Source: Amphibalanus amphitrite (lineage: Eukaryota; Arthropoda; Thecostraca; Balanomorpha; Balanidae). Taken from it: a stretch of DNA of 64,000 nt. Below the pieces are notes generated by a model, which made no database searches, had not been told where the DNA came from, and worked only from the letters and a program-made list of their open reading frames with translations. Numbering within the stretch: the stretch's first letter is position 1; each line of letters starts with the position of its first letter. The translations under genes were made by a program, and so were the position numbers. The stretch spans positions 248,001 through 312,000 of the forward strand of contig NW_024881698.1 of the NCBI RefSeq assembly GCF_019059575.1, in the 5' to 3' direction. Shown here piece after piece: positions 38,298-50,249 of this stretch.

Positions 38298-38724
38298 TGG
38301 CATACGGAGCTCGGTTTGGGCACATGCTGGGATGAACAGCGGAAGCTAGCTGCTAGGACGCGTGTATCTGTTCTATTGTGTGCTTCTGTGTAAACTTTTA
38401 TGTAATAAAATTGAAATTGGATGTGGTGTTATTCGCATAAAACAACAACAGATGGAGTGCTAACGGACTTCAGTGCATTGTTAACAATTGGCGATTTCGT
38501 TTCACTCAGTTTTCTGACGCTCATTCCAAAAGCTAATAGTGTATCAATGCTTTACAATATACATGCACTAATTTAACGTGATTTTATAGAGGATTTAATG
38601 CTCTTTCTAATGGTGTTTGCAATTTGTCAATTAAGTGAATACTTTCGGCCTCATAGACATTTTAAGTTAGGGGTTCCAAATTTTTTTGATCACCCTGTAT
38701 GTGAACACTATAGTGTACGTACAC

Positions 38725-39125
38725 TATAGTGTACGGCGAATCGACTTTCATGGTAGTGGTTTCGTCTCGATCGGCCCAGTACTTCAAGTACTGTTTAGGA
38801 TCGCTCAGAAATGGAATACATTAACACTAGCGACCTCTTATGACTACCGAGGTTACCCGAGGTCATTTTATACGAAACGGGTGGTGAAATCACACATACG
38901 GAGAATCGACTCGCGGCGATTTCCTCTCGATCGGTACTTACAAGCCATACAAGTGGTATGCTGGTGAGTTTGGTAAAGGATGGATGCAATACGCAAAAAC
39001 GACAATTTGACCTCTCGAGGTTACCAAAGCCACCTGAGATCCAGAACGGTGGATTAAATTGCATGCGGAGAATCGACCAGTGGCGTTTTCGTCTCGATTG
39101 GTCCCCAATGTCGTCAGGTGATCTC
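38725..39125 (+). repeat. Three diverged tandem units of about 168 bp
   Basis: GGCGAATCGAC, GGAGAATCGAC and GGAGAATCGAC at about 38735, 38900 and 39068 each head a unit with GTTTTCGTCTCGATCGG and a GAGGTTACC motif. Confidence 0.7.
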
Positions 39126-39327
39126 AATTACCTATAGAGTTCAATTAAACTGTCCGCTTCAATTGTGCAGCCATACTAAAACGCAGTAACTAGACCGGGT
39201 TGATCAAGACGAGAACTTGACGAGAACGCCACCAGTCTATTCGCCGTAAGCGACTTCATCAGTCGTATCAAATATGGTGACTTCAGGTAAACTCGGTGAC
39301 CTTGCGGAGCCTTCCAACTCCTACAGT

Positions 39328-40210
39328 TTAACCCTCGGATGTGTGCGGCGTTTTCCAGCTTATAATGTGTAGAGGGGGGGGTCGGTTGGAACCCCCTTGT
39401 CGTTACGCCCCTGATCGAGCTAGAGCTTCGCAGAAAGAACGACCGTGTTGCCCGTGACGAGAGGAAGCCGATGATATCCAATTTTAAGGTCCTAGGTCAT
39501 TGGCTGACCATCCAGGTCAGGCCAATGACCCAAAAGTCGGGAAAATCGGGACCTGTTAGAAAGTCGTAAAGTGTTGCTGCTAAGAGGTTTTTCGGGGTGC
39601 TGATCACGAATATCGTGTTAGTTTTGATCACAGATTATGTCTTTAAGCATTTAGACCAGGTCGGGTCAGGTCAGGTCAGGTCAACCAGTAGGGGTCGTGA
39701 CGGGTATTCGTAGTACGTGTCAACCGCCTCTGACAGCTTCGTAGCATGTTACGAAGGCACCAAAACTACTTCGTAAATGTTCAAATGGCTTCTAAAATCG
39801 AATTCAGCTCCAAAAACTAGCCAAGAAACATGTAAAACTCGAAAAAGTGAACCGAGGTCACCAAAGGTCAGTGACCTGACCTGACCTTAGGTGACCTTGA
39901 CATCCAACCTAATACATAGAAGCAACATAAAATCACATGTTTGAAGGTTTGAAACGCGAAAAGCTTGCAAACGCGCGGCTAATGCGAGCCAACATACGCC
40001 GAATCGCGATTCCGGCCAAACATGGCCTCGAGAAATAGGTCACAGGTCAAAGGTCACTTGGGTCAGGGTCATGAAATTTTCAGAGTAGGTGTAAAATTGA
40101 TCGACTCGAGGGTACTGAAAGTTTCATCGCAATCGGCCATTTTTTGCGCGAGTTAATCGCGAAAACCATGGGGGTCCATCCGACCCCCCCCCTACACATG
40201 CGAGGGTTAA
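39328..40210. mobile_element. TTAA hairpin element E4
   Basis: TTAACCCTCGGATGTGTGCG at the left, CCTACACATGCGAGGGTTAA at the right, matching caps (GGGGGTCGGTTGGAACCCCC and GGGGGTCCATCCGACCCCC). The interior holds a GGTCGGGTCAGGTCAGGTCA run at about 39660. Confidence 0.88.
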
Positions 40211-40245
40211 TTACACCGAACGGATATCCCTAGGTGTGCCCTAGG

Positions 40246-40546
40246 CAGGGCTGCGGAGTCGATGGATTTTCGGCGACTCCGACTCCGACTCCGACTCCGG
40301 CTTTCAAAAACCAGCTCCGACTCCGACTCCGACTCCGGGCAGAATTGTCGACTCCGACCGACTCCAACTCCCGACTCCGACTCCGCAGACCTAGCAGGGC
40401 TGCGGAGTCGACAGATTTTCGGTGACTCCGACTCCGACTCCCGCTCGGGTTTCTAAAATCGACTCCGACTCCGACTCCGACTCCGGTCACAACTGTCGAC
40501 TCCGACCGACTCCGACTCCGACTCCGACTCCGACTCCGCAGCCCTG
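40246..40546. mobile_element. hAT-type element, tandem dimer of GGGCTGCGGAGTCG repeat
   Basis: Ends CAGGGCTGCGGAGTCG and CGACTCCGCAGCCCTG with the exact 8-bp duplication GCCCTAGG (40238-40245, 40547-40554). The interior is ACTCCG repeats; a second left end at about 40396 shows two copies share one middle boundary. Confidence 0.93.
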
Positions 40547-40849
40547 GCCCTAGGTGACGCCGACTGAACATTTCTGCGGTGGTATACCTGAGCATGTCAT
40601 ACAACTGGTGTCCGGCGATTGATAGCCCTGTCTTCATATGACACATGTAGTTCCTGTGCACGTGTGTAGTTCTGTGAAAGACATCTGAGCTGCTCACTTT
40701 CAGACCTGTATGAACTCAGAGTCGTCTGGGACGGATAACCACGGACGTCTCACTCTGTTTAAATACATACCAGCCCGGTCGGACCATCCCGTGGACGAAA
40801 TTTATAAACAAGCGTGGTCGCTGTCCATCACGCAGTGATCCGGGCCGGG

Positions 40850-41173
40850 CCGGCTCACTCCGGCCAGTGACACGCGGCCGCTGGAAGAAGGCGCCGGCGC
40901 AGTGCGGGACGGCGTGCCGGTGTGGACAAACGTGGCCGACCGGGCAGCAGAGGACCCCCGGCGGGCAGACCCGGCCTCTCGCCGGCGGCTGTGCAGCTGG
41001 TGAGCCTGGCAGACACTGTGTGCCAGGCAGAGTGGACCGGCCGACCGCACCAGGAGCCTGCGGTGCCGCCGCTCCGAGCGCTGGTGGAGGGCCGGACGGT
41101 GCTGAGGTGGTCTTCCAGAGTCCGGCGGCGCTGAGTCCAACGCTGCCCCTCGAGGTGGACCCTGGCGTCAGAC
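40850..41173 (+). promoter_or_regulatory. GC-rich probable promoter/5' UTR of Rab32
   Basis: About 320 bp of GC-rich, CpG-dense sequence directly before the proposed start codon, between AT-richer flanks. No TATA or initiator is assigned. Confidence 0.4.
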
Positions 41174-41251
41174 ATGGCTGGCGCGAGGAGCAGCGACTTC
41201 AAAAACAGGGGGTCCGGCCGTGGCGCGGTCGTGGGCCGGGTCAAACGAATG
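41174..41251 (+). CDS. Rab32: Rab32 exon 1 (putative start)
   Basis: ATG GCT GGC..., donor ACGAATG|GTGAGT, phase 0. It joins in frame to exon 2. Another upstream exon remains possible. Confidence 0.6.
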
Positions 41252-44200
41252 GTGAGTCAGCGCACATGCCGAGTGCGTCTCAACAACACAGGGACTCGTC
41301 TAAAGAATTTTCTCTGCGGGGGTTGGCTAGCTTACGCTTAGGTACCTTTACTACATATCACATGCATTTTTGAAGCATATTGTTCTGGGTTATTTGTGCC
41401 GGCCCGTTCAGTGTAGGGACTATGTAATTTAGAATGCGCTGAAGCTTCTCCCACCAGCCATGTTCACCTTTTTAGTCTCTGAAAGCTTTAGGCTGGACTG
41501 TAAACATGTCAACTTTGACGGCTATGAGCTATCACTTGTTTTTTGTGGGCTGTTTTAGCTTCTCTCATCTCTGAACCATACAGCGCGAGCGTCTCTGTCG
41601 AACATTGGGCTCGGGAAAATCGGGTAAAATGATTTATCATTGATGACCTCTGGTGACCCGACCAATGACCTCATTTAAGAATATTTCAAATGCTTTGTCT
41701 ATACTAGCAAAAACAACATCTGTATACCTAATGCTTAGTAGTGACAAGCTGAGGGGCTTCATTTACGACCGAATACAAGGCGCGTAGGTATATACTGCTT
41801 TTTCCATACAAATATAGCTAATGTCTTCTTTTTTTTTGGCGATGAACGAGCGATGGCAGCAATGAACCCTGAAAGTGGAGTGTAGTGTGGCTATTTGTCC
41901 TGGGAGACCTGGGAGTGTTTCACACATCAGCAACCCGGTTCGGCAGGTCAACAGCAGATGCGAGCACCTGTACAAAATCCTCATCATCGGCGAGCTCGGC
42001 ACCGGCAAGACGTCCATCATACGGCGCTACGTGGGCCAGACTTTCTCCAAGCACTACCGGGCCACCATAGGCGTGGACTTTGCGCTCAAGGTGCTCCAGT
42101 GGGACGCCAACAACATCGTCCGACTCCAGCTGTGGGACATCGCAGGCAAGTGGGCGCACAACCGTCCTGCAAGCGTACTGCGTAGTTAGCGCATGCCGGA
42201 AATCCATTTTCCAATGACATTTTTATATACCTAAGCAGGAGCCAGGAATATAGTCATCTCACATGTAGACCTAGTTTTGACCTTACCAGACCTTGATGTG
42301 AACTTCACGTGAACTTCGCCAAACAGTCCCTGATGACCAAAAGAGCCCCGTCAAAGAAATGCATAGTTGGCCATGGCCATGAAGTTTAGTCATACGTCCC
42401 CAGCGTAGTTTCCTAGCAGTGCGACCTTTTGAGACCAGACCTGGAAGCAGTCACTTCACACAGGAATGTAAATTGCATAGGTACCTAACACCAAAGAATG
42501 GACGGAAAATTATAAATCCAGTTACTGGTAGTTAGATTGCCGTTCGTTTGAAGTTTATTGGCTCAGTAGTAATTCAGAGATAACAAGAGAGGAGAGGGGG
42601 AAAACCAAGGCGGGAAAACGACCTCCCACCACGGCGAACGGAGTCCGGCGAAGGCCCTACGGGACCCGGGTTACGTGGCCCGGGGTCAACATCTTCACAT
42701 GGGATGCAGAATTCACGAGTTGGCAGGCTACATGGAGCAGATCTGATTCATTTAACAACTTTCGCAGCACGGTTTTCCTTAACTCCTCACTTTATGAAAC
42801 CGAAGCGTGACCAAAAAGCCTCACCCATGCACCAGGGCAAAGTTTCGTAGCCCCTACTCCCTAGCGATTTTGTGACCAAACTTCTGGCTGATTGGCGTCA
42901 TCTGAACGGCTGAACTGACGTTGTCTCGTGTTTCTGCGTCCGGTAGGCCAGGAGCGGTTCGGCTCCATGACGCGCATCTACTACACGGAGGCGGTGGCGG
43001 CGTTCATCGTGTTCGACGTGAACCGGGCGACCACGTTCGACGCCGTGCTCAAATGGAAGGCCGACCTGGACGACAAGGTGCAGCTGTCCAACGGCGACCC
43101 GGTGCCCTGCGTCCTGCTCGGAAACAAGGTGACACACGGCCCGAGCCGATCTCACTGGCGTTAGAAACGGGACGCAGATGAGTGGTCCACTGTGCATCGT
43201 CTCAGGCCATAACTTCTCTTAACCCGCGCCCCACTAGGGTCTGCGTATAACGGACCCTACTGGGGGGGGGGGGATTTATAGCCCTCCGCTCCTAACTCCG
43301 AAACTACTGGGCCGATTGTCAAATTTCAAACGGCGTCTGATAGCCCCGGAAAAAAAATGTCGAAGGAAATATAATTTCGTTGATCTCGAGGTCACTGATG
43401 ACGTCAAAGGTCAGGTCAAAGTAAAAATTATCAATGTTTCCTTGTTCACAATTTGGGCTCTGGCCGCTGGCTTACAAGTCAGAACAGGCTCATTTTTGGT
43501 TTATACACTCGTGAATAGATGCTTTAGCCGAACTTGCTCTTTGATTTTCAGGTCGAGGCCAGGTCATCCCAGGTCTTATTATTATTATTATTATTTTTTT
43601 TGGTTAGGCCCTTTCGGTCCAATGAGACCATTTCAGAGCCGGGAGGTTGATAGGATATAGGGGAAGACATTGGTCTGGGCAGGCACCCTAGTGAGTTACC
43701 GGGGCTGAGCCCGTCCAGAGGACAGGCCACCCAGCCCCAAGGTACTCACTGCACCCGGCTACGGGGTGCGCTCCCTCGGGAGCAGCCCGCATGAGATAAA
43801 GTTGCCTGTCCAGCCCGGAGGCCCTCGGAAGCACGGAAGCACGGAACTGTGTCCCAGGTCTGAGGTCACGGATATATTATATCATGAATCGGTCACGTGA
43901 CACATGTTTTATGGTTCATTTAGGCAATAAATTTCGAAATCAGTTTCGTCTGTGTCATCCGAGGTCATTTTTCAGCTGAATATAGCTGAGGTCAGAGATA
44001 ATTTTTTTCAACAAAAAAGGTGTCTGTCGTATGCAGTTTAACCCGGCAGTTGCTGGGGTATTTCGCCACCCACCGTTTGCTGGGGGGGGGGGGGCGTTAA
44101 ACGCCCCCAGCCGATAACTCGAGAACCAATAGGCGCAGCGAAACGCACGAGGCGGCAAACGAAAGAACGCGACGAGACGCTTCAGATGAGTACTTTAACC

Positions 44201-47200
44201 CGCGCGGGGCTGGGGGGGGGGTAAATTTTACCCCCCCCCTCGCGAATTTTTGCGATATCTCAAAAATGGCGGCGCGCAGCGCCGCCAAACTTTCAGTACC
44301 TTTTCTTACATCAATTTGACACGTTCCCTGAAAGTTTGAGCGAAATCCGTCGGAAAATTTTTGAGAAATTGACGTTTTAGTGACGTCATGTTCGCGATTT
44401 TCGCCTCAAAAACGGCAAAAGTTCAAACGCCGCTAACATCTTCATTTTTAAAGGAATCAATACGTAACAAAAAAGGTTATACGTAATTTTACTTTGTCTA
44501 TCAAATGGCTATCTCGGTTTTTTGAAAATTTTGGATTTTGGCCTAAATTTTTTCAAAAAACTGACTTTTTTGGGAACATCATTATAAAATCCAAAATTTT
44601 GAGTCTATCGAAAAAACCGGAATATATGTCAGAGAAGTGGTCTATGTGCACCTACATACCAAATTTTAGAAGAATCGGTTCAAAAATGTGGGAGTTATTC
44701 AAAATTTTATGACGTCACGACTCACAAAATTTTTGAAAAATGACTTTTTTGGAAGTTCTAGACCTCGTACGGAAACAAAAATAGCACCATTCGATTCGCC
44801 GTGAAAAACTGCATCAGATAGACACCTTTTTAGGCCTTAACAACCAACTTCAAAATTTGACCTCACTTGACCTGACCTTGACCTGACCTCGACCTGAAAT
44901 TCATCCAGAGGTGGTCCATATCACTTATTGAGTGTGCCTATTGAATTCTATGAGTAAAATGACCCATAAAACATGTGTCGCACATGCCCTTTTCTATATT
45001 TTGTTTTTTGGTGACCTGACCTGACCTGACCTTGACCTTGACCTCTGAATGATATTGTATGCAACGAATATTGTCTTGGTAGCCTAAGAACACGTTTTGG
45101 GCGATCAGTCTCAGTCCATGACTCCATTCTTCGGCAACTACGGTGCAAGGCCGATACTGTAGAAACTTGCAATTTGTACCCTTGACCTGACCTTGACCTT
45201 GACCTCAAACTTTAAATTAAGTACATGTTTTTAGTAGTTCGTGATGAGAGCTTTCGATTGGCGTTTGAATTTTCCAAATCGGACCATTAGTTCGGGAGAT
45301 AACAGGGGGGGGGGGGTAAAATTTACCCCCCCCCCCCAGCCCCGCGCGTTCGGCTGGAGACCCCAGCCCCGCGCGGGTTAAAATTGAATTTTGAGGTCAC
45401 AGGTCAGGTCAAGGTCAGGTCAAACACCTGAAATCGGGCTTTCAGTAGCATGGACTTCAGGACTTCGTAATGGGCGCCTCTCGTCATAAACTCTGTCAAA
45501 ACGGTGCGCAATCCATCATATAAGGCCTACAAGAGTGTCAGCTCCATATAGGGGTCAGTCAAGCATAGGTCAGGGTCAAGGTCAGGTCAACCGGGCAGGC
45601 ACATATCCCCGAAAATCAAAACTGATATTCGCAGCCTGTGACACATGTTTTATGGGTAATTTGGGGCGTAGAACACGATGGTGACATTCATTTTACCAGA
45701 TGTGTACGTGTTTGGCTAAAAAAGTTCAATTTAAGAAATGCATGTATCATGGTCGTGAAGTAGTCACGAGAAATTGCCAAGATTCAGTTCAAGATTTTGG
45801 AAAATGCGGAACGATAATCAACAATCGAAGATAGCCATTTGATTGTGCATGGTATTGGCAGTCTAATGGCGTTTACGGCATGTCTGTATGTCTATTCTGT
45901 GATTTTATATGATTTTTTGAACATATGCCGTTTTTGGTCGAAAACTCAGAAATCATGACGTCACTAAAACCTCGATATCTCAAAAATTTTCCGACCGATT
46001 TTTTTGAAACTTTGTCACAATAAACTTCAATCAATTCCCTACAGGTACCCAAAATTTGGCGCGCCTGCGGCGCGCCGTTTTTATGCTATGGCCCGGCGAA
46101 AAAAGTGGGGGCGTTTAACGCCCCCCCAGCAACTCGCGGGTTAAGATCAGGAACACGATGGTGCAATTTATATTGAGGTATGTCGCCGTTTAACTAACGG
46201 CTCCGGCGTGAATGTCGCACGCGCTGATGTCAATTTTAGTGTCACAGAATGTCCGACGATAATTGTTCGATTCGGGACTTGGGATTCATTCGATTCGATC
46301 GTGGTCGTCTTTTTCTGGGGTTCATTGGGGATGTTTTTTTGTAATAATATAATACGTCAACGTGACTGGGGACTTTATTGCCTTTGAGGAGTAAACACAA
46401 CTAGATTCGATGTCCTTGAAGCAGTGATTAATCGTGAAGTACCTATTCGTTCATTTTATCTCGCACTATATGTAGATAGAACACAATAACGTTGTCATAT
46501 CCTCGATTTCGCTAACGTGGTTTCACTTCGTGTGTTATGCGTAAAACCATAACAAGGTATATGTCAAAAACGTACTAAAAAATTGATTTGAAAATTTATA
46601 ATAGTGAAATTTTGACTATAATTGGTACCTATAACTTGGCTATTTTTGAAGATAGGTATCGGAATAAAAACTTCTTGAGTAGATCACCGGTAGGGTGTTC
46701 TATCACAAATGTTCCGTTTTTTTTTCTCAAAAAGTCAAAAACTTAGAAAAAGGACAAAAATATAAATTTTTAGATTTAATATATACAGGTATAATTTTCA
46801 AAAATTTCAAAATGTTGAAAATCCGATATAGCAGTTTGATAGCCCTATACCTATGCATTCTGAGTCCTCTCATGCAAAGAAATTGTAGGTATCTAGCTTA
46901 AAAACTGATCTCTTGAAAGTGATTGCCGTAGTTCAATATACATACCTATTGTATCGAAATTGGCCGAACATGACGTCACTTTGACGTCATTTCCGGTCGA
47001 CCCATGATAGCTACGAAGTTCCGGTTTTGACACAAGGTGTCAAATTGATACAGCCGAACGTACTGAAAGTTTCGTGTCGATACGCCAAGCGGTTTAGAAG
47101 TTATTGCAGAAAAACGAGGGGGCGATGAATAGCCCCCCCATTGGGGCGCGGGTTAACCCGGCAGGCGGTGGGCCTCCCGGCCACCTTCCGCGCGGTGGGG

Positions 47201-48858
47201 GGGGGGGCATTTTTTGCCCCCCCCCGTATCTCCGAAACTACTGGACGGATCCGGAAAATTCAAACGGCGTTCGATAGCCCTGTCAAATTTGTCTACGAAA
47301 ACCAAATTTCGTTGACCTCGGGGTCACCGATGACCTCACAGGTCAGGTCAAAGATAAAATGTTTCACCGTTCACGGGTCTTCTAGAGAAAGCGCTATAAC
47401 ACCGAGTAAAACGCATTTTGTCGAAAATTAGCGATAGGGCGTCAGTTGTCTAGTACATATGTTGCTATTAGAAGTCACTGGTCATACCAGGTCAGGTCAC
47501 AGGTCAGGTCACCAAGGGTCACCACATGAACCCAGCTTTACTATGGCGATGCATGTCTTATGGCCAATTTTTTATTTCCAACACAATTGTGTTGGTAATA
47601 AGACCATCAGGCACGGTTTAGGTCACTTTCTGGTGGAGGTTAGGTCAAGGTCAGGTCAAAAAAGGTCAAATTTTAAAGTTGTTAGATTTGCATAAAATGG
47701 GTATTGATTCGATGCAGCTCGTCACGGAGAGTCTAATGGTGGTCTTTGTTTTGCGCTACGAGGTCTAGAATTGCAAAAAATTGAGTTTGAAAATTTGACG
47801 TCATCAATTTCCAACAGTTTTTTCGCTATAACTTGGCCAAAAAAAGAGGTATCGATCTCAAATGTGGTATGTAGATAGAAAGCGGTTGGGACTATCACAT
47901 ATATTCCGGTTTTTCGAAATTCAAAAAACTCTTTGGATTTTTCGGCTATTATATTCAAAAAAATTATTTTTTGATTTTTGGGGGTCAAAATCCAAAAATT
48001 TCAAAAATCCGAGATAGCAGTTTTGTAGCTCTTTTAATTCTACACCTTTTATGTCCTAAACCTTTTTCTGTATCTCTCAAGCTGTAGGCCTGACAGCTCT
48101 TCCCGCAAAACCTTTTTTGGGTCGAAAATGGCAGAAATGACGTCACTCTGACGTCATTAGCGGCGAACCTATCATAGCCCTTGGAAAAAATTTTGGTCAC
48201 AATGTGCAATAGCTATTCACGGGAGGATGCTGAAAGTTTGGTGACGATCGGCGCAGCGGTTCTGGAGATATATCGAAAAAACTAAAGGGGAGGCAAAAAA
48301 AATGCCCCCCCCCCCCCACCGCCTGGAAGGTTAATAAATTGGAATGCAGCGACTTTTAAAATGAGACCCACTTTTCGGCGGGTGTCTGTTTAGTGTTTAC
48401 CCTAATGAACAATCATCATTCTTCTCCCGGCGAGTATAAATTTGTGTTATGTCTGGCAGTGTGACCTGCCGAAGGAGGGTCTGGCGTCCAGCCCGGAAAA
48501 GGTCTCCGAGTGGGCGCGCCAGCGCGGCTTCGTCGGATCCTACGAGACGTCCGCCATGGAAAACAAGGGCATCGACGAGGCCATGAACTTCATCGTCAGA
48601 AAGGTGCGTCAAAACACTCCACTCGTAAACCTTCATTGATAAAGTCACTGAACTATCATACGCGGTTGTCACATTACCAACTACACGCATATTGATATGG
48701 GCAGTGCTGCTGAGCCCCACCCTGACCGCGCCGCGCTCTGTCGGCAGATTTTGACACACGAACAGTGCGGCCATCTGGTGGGCGGCGGCAGGGATCCCGA
48801 CGTGGTGACGGTGAGCAGCGGCTCGTCGACAGTCAGCGGCGGCGACTGCGTCTGCTAG
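41174..48858 (+). CDS. Rab32: Rab32/38-family small GTPase, 5 exons
   Basis: Rab32/38 GTPases direct cargo to lysosome-related organelles (pigment granules in insects) and also act at mitochondria-endosome contacts. Exons: 41174-41251, 41947-42145, 42947-43128, 48460-48603, 48748-48858; phases agree and give 237 residues (human Rab32 is 225). Motifs: P-loop GELGTGKTS, switch I with the Rab32-type HYRATIGVDFALKVL, WDIAGQERFG, NKCD, ETSA, and C-terminal C-V-C, a double geranylgeranylation signal. Intron 2 has a GC donor (GCAG|GCAAGT). Exon 1 (26 codons, MAGARSSDFKNRG) is the least certain: it is supported by phase and by an ATG plus GTGAGT donor in a GC-rich stretch, but the N-terminus is not conserved. 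Intron 3 (5.3 kb) is filled with TTAA elements. Confidence 0.94.
41947..42145 (+). CDS. Rab32: Rab32 exon 2: P-loop and switch I
   Basis: Acceptor TTCGGCAG|GTC, GC donor ATCGCAG|GCAAGT, ends phase 1. It reads LYKILIIGELGTGKTSIIRR and onward to LQLWDIA. Confidence 0.95.
42947..43128 (+). CDS. Rab32: Rab32 exon 3: switch II to NK
   Basis: Acceptor TCCGGTAG|GCC, donor AACAAG|GTGACA. It reads GQERFGSMTRIYYTEAVAAF and ends VPCVLLGNK. Confidence 0.96.
43577..43851 (-). mobile_element. SINE-like retroposon, copy 1
   Basis: Flanked by the 10-bp duplication TCCCAGGTCT (43567-43576, 43852-43861). A TTA/TTAT run at the low end is the A-rich tail of a minus-strand insert. It shares about 230 bp with 62944-63260 (for example GGCCCTTTCGGTCCAATGAG). 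Both copies begin at the same place (GTTCCGTGCTTC on the minus strand), which favours a SINE over a truncated LINE. Confidence 0.82.
44038..46144. mobile_element. TTAA hairpin element E6, nested in E5
   Basis: TTAACCCGGCAGTTGCTGGG at left, CCCAGCAACTCGCGGGTTAA at right, TTAA both sides. Caps GGGGGCGTTAAACGCCCCC and GGGGGCGTTTAACGCCCCC are near-exact inverses. Confidence 0.9.
44195..45381. mobile_element. TTAA hairpin element E7, nested in E6
   Basis: TTAACCCGCGCGGGGCTGGG at left, CCAGCCCCGCGCGGGTTAA at right. Caps are GGGGGTAAATTTTACCCCC and GGGGGTAAAATTTACCCCC. Runs of TGACCTGACCTGACCTTGAC lie at about 45012 and 45180. Confidence 0.92.
47153..48334. mobile_element. TTAA hairpin element E8, abutting E5
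   Basis: TTAACCCGGCAGGCGGTGGG at left, CCCACCGCCTGGAAGGTTAA at right. Caps are GGGGCATTTTTTGCCCC and GGCAAAAAAAATGCCCC. Confidence 0.9.
48460..48603 (+). CDS. Rab32: Rab32 exon 4: NKCD and ETSA
   Basis: Acceptor GTCTGGCAG|TGT, donor AGAAAG|GTGCGT; 144 bp in phase 0. It reads CDLPKEGLASSPEKVSEWAR through GFVGSYETSAMEN. Confidence 0.96.
48748..48858 (+). CDS. Rab32: Rab32 exon 5: hypervariable tail and prenylation motif
   Basis: Acceptor GTCGGCAG|ATT. It reads ILTHEQCGHLVGGGRDPDVV and ends SGGDCVC then TAG. Confidence 0.95.
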   Translation: MLTHEQCGHLVGGGRDPDVVTVSSGSSTVSGGDCVC

Positions 48859-49022
48859 TAAGGAGGAAGGATGGCGACACTCAGCAGCGCCGACTGTGTC
48901 TGCTAGCGGGGAGGAGCGGCAATTGTGTCTGCTAGCGGGGAGGAGGGGCGATGGGCCACTGCGTCTGCTAGCGGGGAGGAGGGACCACTGTGTCTGCTAG
49001 CGGGGAGGAGCGGCGCCGACTG
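48845..49022 (+). repeat. Rab32 stop-codon region repeated five times
   Basis: GACTGCGTCTGCTAG, which encodes the terminal D-C-V-C-stop, recurs as ACTGTGTCTGCTAGCGGGG or close variants at about 48888, 48920, 48957 and 48986, each followed by GAGGAG. Confidence 0.92.
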
Positions 49023-49117
49023 AGCGGCGTACCGCCTGAAACCGCCGAATACCTGTGCGAATCTGCGACCTGATGAAGTCCTACCTGTTCGACAACACTG
49101 TGGAGCTCCTGCTTTAC

Positions 49118-49121
49118 CACG

Positions 49122-49153
<32 letters not shown>

Positions 49154-49171
49154 TGTGTGCGTGTGTGTGTG
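49118..49171 (+). repeat. (GTGC)n/(GT)n microsatellite
   Basis: About 54 bp of GCGT units grading into GTGT, in the likely Rab32 3' UTR. Confidence 0.9.
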
Positions 49172-49320
49172 CAATATTTATGCCTGATAGGAAACCATCA
49201 TAGACCATGTCATGAGACATCGTATGTTCACACAGATCAATGACGTTGGAAGTGCTCATGGTGCCGTGCCAGGATGGTCTGAACGTCTGTTGTCAGCGAA
49301 GCGAACCATTGGGCTTATCG

Positions 49321-49326
49321 AATAAA
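49321..49326 (+). promoter_or_regulatory. Candidate Rab32 polyadenylation signal
   Basis: The first canonical AATAAA after the stop, 463 bp downstream. Confidence 0.45.
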
Positions 49327-49671
49327 AGCAATTCAAAACGTTAAATAATGCGAATGAGCCCACTACTCAGTTGCAACAAGACAACCAGATGAGTACTGAA
49401 TAGGATGACTGCGCTTTTTTCCTAAAACTAGCGTAGAAAATAGGCAGGAACCCATCCGTCAGTAGACACGACTCATCCCGTAAACATATACCGAATAGGA
49501 TATTTGGCGTGGATAACCGGTCGTGCGCCCGGATGAATTATAACCCTGCTCCCGGCCGCGGCGCGTGACCGAAGGACCGAGCGATGACAGAGCGCAGTGG
49601 CGCAGCCAGGGGAGGGTCAGAGCGTCAGCTGACCCCCCCCCGAAATTTCTGCCAGGGGCCCGCTCGGAAGG

Positions 49672-50170
<499 letters not shown>

Positions 50171-50249
50171 CCTAATCTAATTGGACGATCCCGCTTCGAG
50201 AAATGCCTACTGGGACACCACGGGTGAGGGGTCGCGCTGGGGCCGCGGG

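Larger units (their letters stand above)
36268..38697 (+). mobile_element. mariner-like element with transposase remnant, holding two insertions
   Basis: Ends CAGGGTGATCCAAAAAAATT and AATTTTTTTGATCACCCTG, flanked by TA (36266-36267, 38698-38699). Without the inserts 36304-37503 and 37937-38114 it is about 1.05 kb. Confidence 0.9.
43219..47156. mobile_element. TTAA hairpin element E5 (outer), Rab32 intron 3
   Basis: Left TTAACCCGCGCCCCACTAGG, right CATTGGGGCGCGGGTTAA. Caps are GGGGGATTTATAGCCCTCC and GGGCGATGAATAGCCCCCC. It contains a SINE-like insert and the nested elements E6 and E7. Its right TTAA is shared with E8. Confidence 0.8.
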
